This document shows, piece after piece, positions 61,142-64,000 of a DNA stretch of 64,000 nucleotides. The notes beneath the pieces were generated by a model. It had not been told where the DNA came from. It made no database searches and worked only from the letters and a program-made list of their open reading frames with translations. The stretch covers positions 1 to 64,000 of the forward strand of contig VEQY01000012.1 of the NCBI GenBank assembly GCA_018882965.1, given 5' to 3'. The stretch comes from Mycobacterium sp. GTDB taxonomy: Bacteria > Actinomycetota > Actinomycetes > Mycobacteriales > Mycobacteriaceae. Each line of letters starts with the position of its first letter. Position 1 is the first letter of the stretch. The translations under genes were made by a program, and so were the position numbers.

Positions 61142-61274
61142 CCGCCGACGGGAAGATCGTTTCGGGGTTGCTGCCAAAACCCGGAACTGCCGGGTGGCGG
61201 GTGTGATTCACTGCTGAAGCGGTGATCCGCACGCGGTGGTCCGCACGTGGCGATGTGAATGAGGTGGACGCGAG

Positions 61275-62177
61275 GTGGGTATGAGCGGTCTGGTCAAACT
61301 GTTTCGGGGACTGTGCTCCGTGGCCCTGGCGGTGGCAATGTCCGGGGTGGCGGTCTGCGCGGCCCCGTCGGCGCCGGCGGCCGGCGTCGAGTACCTGATG
61401 GTGCCCTCGGCGGCCATGGGCCGCGACATCCCGGTCGCCTTCCAGGGCGGCGGCCCGCACGCGGTGTTCCTGCTGGACGCCTTCAACGCCGCTCCCGATG
61501 TGAGCAACTGGGTGACGCTGGGCAACGCGATGGGCACCCTGGCCGGCACGGGGCTGTCGGTGGCCGCGCCCGCCGGCGGCGCGTACAGCATGTACACCAA
61601 CTGGGAACTCGACGGCAGCAAACAGTGGGAGACCTTCCTGGCCGACGAGTTGCCGAACTGGCTGGCCGCCAACAAAGGGCTGGCCCCCAACCGGCACGCG
61701 ATCGTCGGCGCGTCGCAGGGCGGCACCGGCGCGCTCACCCTGGCGACCTTCCGCCCCGACCGCTTCAGCTACGCCGGGTCGATGTCGGGCTTCCTGACGC
61801 CGTCCAACACCCAGCTCAACGGGTTGATCTCGGCCGGCATCAACCAGTCCGGGGGCAACATCGACGCGATGTGGGGCGCGCCCCAGCTCGGGCGCTGGAA
61901 GTGGCACGACCCCAACGTCCACGCCAACCTGCTGGTGGCCAACAACACCCGGCTCTGGGTCTTCAGCCCCATCGCCATGAACTGCAGCGATCCTGCGGCA
62001 ATGATCGGGGGATGTGACCAGGCCCAGGGCAGCGCTCGTACCTTCTATGCCCACTACCGCTCGCTGGGCGGCCGTAACGGGCAGTTCAACTTCCCCGCGG
62101 GCGGCAATCACGACTGGGGCAACTGGTCGGCCCAACTGGGGGCGATGGCAGGAGACATCGCCGCCGCTATCGGCTAG
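61275..62177 (+). CDS. fbpD: Antigen 85-family protein, FbpD/MPT51-like
   Basis: YLMVPSAAMGRDIPVAFQGGGPHAVFLLDAFNAAPDVSNWVTLGNAMGTLAG, GGAYSMYTNWELDGSKQWETFLADELPNWLA matches recalled MPT51; start codon could also be 61281. Confidence 0.95.
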   Translation: MGMSGLVKLFRGLCSVALAVAMSGVAVCAAPSAPAAGVEYLMVPSAAMGRDIPVAFQGGGPHAVFLLDAFNAAPDVSNWVTLGNAMGTLAGTGLSVAAPAGGAYSMYTNWELDGSKQWETFLADELPNWLAANKGLAPNRHAIVGASQGGTGALTLATFRPDRFSYAGSMSGFLTPSNTQLNGLISAGINQSGGNIDAMWGAPQLGRWKWHDPNVHANLLVANNTRLWVFSPIAMNCSDPAAMIGGCDQAQGSARTFYAHYRSLGGRNGQFNFPAGGNHDWGNWSAQLGAMAGDIAAAIG

Positions 62178-62184
62178 CCGATGC

Positions 62185-62218
62185 GCGGGGGGTCGAACTG
62201 TGCGGGGGGTCGAACTGT
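62185..62218. repeat. Perfect 17-bp tandem duplication
   Basis: GCGGGGGGTCGAACTGT x2 between fbpD and the DUF732-like gene. Confidence 0.9.
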
Positions 62219-62277
62219 TAGGCATCCGCAACCGCGCAGATAGTGGAGCCTCCGCGCTCCGCCGGTACTGTGAAACC

Positions 62278-62793
62278 GTGCTCCGCGCCGCCGGCCGTTC
62301 AGCCGGCAAACTCCTCGGCTGCCCGTCCGCCGCGACGGCGGTGCGGTCTCTGCTGATCGCGGGAGTTTCGGGTTCAGCGGCCGTGGTGCTCGCGGGTTGC
62401 GGTTCGGGGGCCGACCTGATCAGCAATGTCGCCCTCCCCGCGCAGCAGGCTCCCGGCCCGGTCAGCGGCGTCGACGCCCTGTCGCCCGCCGAGATCGACC
62501 TCCAGACGGGCAAACTACGCCTGACCCCGGCGCAGCGCGGATACCTCGACGACCTGGGTGCCGCGGGCATCCGGCCCTCGACCGAATTGCGGGCGTTGAG
62601 CATCGGCTCGTATGTCTGCCAGGCGCGCGCGGCCGGACAGGGTGACCAGGCGGTTCGGGATCATGTCGCACCCATGGTGCGCAGTGACCTCGCCGACTCG
62701 GGCGCGTCGACCCCGCAGTCGTCGGTGCCCGGGCCGGCTGCCGAGGCGGCGATCGCCTCCTACGTCCGAATCGCTCTGGCACGACTCTGCTGA
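62278..62793 (+). CDS. DUF732-like lipoprotein
   Basis: Lipobox AAVVLAGCGSGADL; C-terminal IGSYVCQARAAGQGDQAVRDHVAP...AAIASYVRIALARLC; start uncertain. Confidence 0.75.
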   Translation: MLRAAGRSAGKLLGCPSAATAVRSLLIAGVSGSAAVVLAGCGSGADLISNVALPAQQAPGPVSGVDALSPAEIDLQTGKLRLTPAQRGYLDDLGAAGIRPSTELRALSIGSYVCQARAAGQGDQAVRDHVAPMVRSDLADSGASTPQSSVPGPAAEAAIASYVRIALARLC

Positions 62794-62820
62794 CAGATGG
62801 CCCGGCTGACAGATGGCCCG
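62789..62820. repeat. Perfect 16-bp tandem duplication spanning the culp6 start codon
   Basis: GCTGACAGATGGCCCG x2 (62789-62804, 62805-62820). Confidence 0.92.
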
Positions 62821-63829
62821 TAAGTCCCGGACGAACACCCGGCGCCGCCGCCATCGGATTCTCGCTCTCATCGCGGCGGCGGCGGTCGCCGTCGTGGTCG
62901 CCCTCGTGGTGGCCATCATCGTGATCGTCGTGCGCCGGCCTGCGCCGTCGACGACCGCTATTCCCCCCTCCGCCGTGCCGCCCACCAGTCAGCCGGTCAA
63001 GAAACCCCGGCCGGCCTTCCAGAGTGCCGACTGCCCGGACGTGAGTGTGATCGCCATCCCGGGGACCTGGGAGTCCTCGCCCAGTGACGACCCGCTGAAC
63101 CCCTCGCAGTTCCCGATTGCGTTGCTGCTCAACGTAACCCGCCCGATCACTGAGCAATTCGACCGTGGCCGGGCAGAGGTCTACACCGTGCCCTACACCG
63201 CCCAGTTTCACAATCCGCTCTCGGCGGACAGACAGATGTCCTACAACGACAGCCGCGCCGAGGGCACTTCCGCGGCGGTGCGGGCGCTGACGGCGATGAA
63301 CGACCGCTGTCCGCTGACCAGTTACGTGTTGATGGGCTTCTCGCAGGGTGCGGTGATCGCCGGGGATCTGGCCAGTGACATCGGCAACGGGCGCGGGCCG
63401 ATCGACGAGGACCTGGTTCTGGGGGTCACGCTGATCGCCGACGGCCGCCGCGAACCGGGCGTCGGCCGCGACATCGGACCCAACCCGCCGGGTCAGGGGG
63501 CGGAGATCACCTTGCAGCAGGTCCCGACACTGTCGGCACTGGGCCTGACGATGACCGGCCAGCGCCCGGGCGGATTCGGCGCCCTCGACAACCGCACCAA
63601 CCAGATCTGTGCGGCAGGCGACCTCATCTGCGCCGCCCCGCAGTCGGCGTTCAACATCACCAACCTGCCCCGGACCCTCGACGTGTTGGCCGGTGGCGCA
63701 GGTCAACCCGTCCATGCGTTCTACAACACCCCGGAGTTCTGGAATCTCGACGGTCAACCCGCCACCGCGTGGACCCTGAACTGGGCACGGGCCCTGATCG
63801 AGAATGCGCCCTCGCCGCCGCACGGGTAG
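62813..63829 (+). CDS. culp6: Cutinase-like (phospho)lipase/thioesterase Culp6 (Rv3802c-like)
   Basis: N-terminal basic + [51 protein letters not shown]; cluster context. Confidence 0.93.
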   Translation: MARKSRTNTRRRRHRILALIAAAAVAVVVALVVAIIVIVVRRPAPSTTAIPPSAVPPTSQPVKKPRPAFQSADCPDVSVIAIPGTWESSPSDDPLNPSQFPIALLLNVTRPITEQFDRGRAEVYTVPYTAQFHNPLSADRQMSYNDSRAEGTSAAVRALTAMNDRCPLTSYVLMGFSQGAVIAGDLASDIGNGRGPIDEDLVLGVTLIADGRREPGVGRDIGPNPPGQGAEITLQQVPTLSALGLTMTGQRPGGFGALDNRTNQICAAGDLICAAPQSAFNITNLPRTLDVLAGGAGQPVHAFYNTPEFWNLDGQPATAWTLNWARALIENAPSPPHG

Positions 63830-64000
63830 CGCCCCGCCCCAGGTCGGCGGCCCGGGGCGCCACTACCGGAATTGGAAAAATTAAGAGTATAATAAGGGCT
63901 CGTTGTCGCTACCATCTGGAGGTTCGGGGCCACGACACTCGGCGACTGACGACGCGCCGTCTGTCAGCCGCGCCCCCACACAAGCGGCCTGACGCAACCC

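Noticed and set aside
63865-63900. Perfect TATAAT (63888-63893) after culp6 considered as a mapped promoter for a downstream gene
   Set aside because: Plausible -10, but no acceptable -35 at 16-18 nt and the downstream gene is outside the window; not strong enough to annotate.

Overview
High-GC actinobacterial chromosome window, almost certainly a Mycobacterium or close relative. From about 21.5 to 64 kb it follows the M. tuberculosis Rv3859c->Rv3802c gene order in inverted numbering: gltB-gltD, an hns (Rv3852)-like gene, an Rv3850-like gene, espR, an Rv3847-like gene, sodA, an Rv3843c-like gene, glpQ1, pheA, an Rv3837c-like gene, an Rv3836-like gene, an Rv3835-like gene, serS, an Rv3818-like Rieske/MBL gene, acyltransferases, a HAD phosphatase, csp/PGRP, erp, and the arabinogalactan/mycolate cluster glf-glfT2-PAP2-ubiA-aftB-fbpD-culp6. 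The left 21 kb carries a GlcNAc PTS/nag cluster, hrpA, two acyl-CoA dehydrogenases and a reduced type VII (ESX) cassette made only of a YbaB-like gene, eccB and a single-chain eccC. Points of most interest: (i) the minimal eccB-eccC cassette directly abutting gltB, where M. tuberculosis has complete ESX-1 and ESX-2 loci; (ii) a translationally coupled ImmA/IrrE protease plus DUF6545-like membrane protein inserted next to espR; (iii) a cluster of DnaA-box-like nonamers in an intergenic region; (iv) several TTTGC (EspR-type) motifs upstream of espR; (v) absence of fbpA from its canonical slot, next to an FbpD/MPT51 homologue that has Ser and His at Ag85-like catalytic positions. No rRNA, tRNA, CRISPR or transposase was recognised. 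All assignments come from reading protein motifs and recalled synteny; no searches were run.
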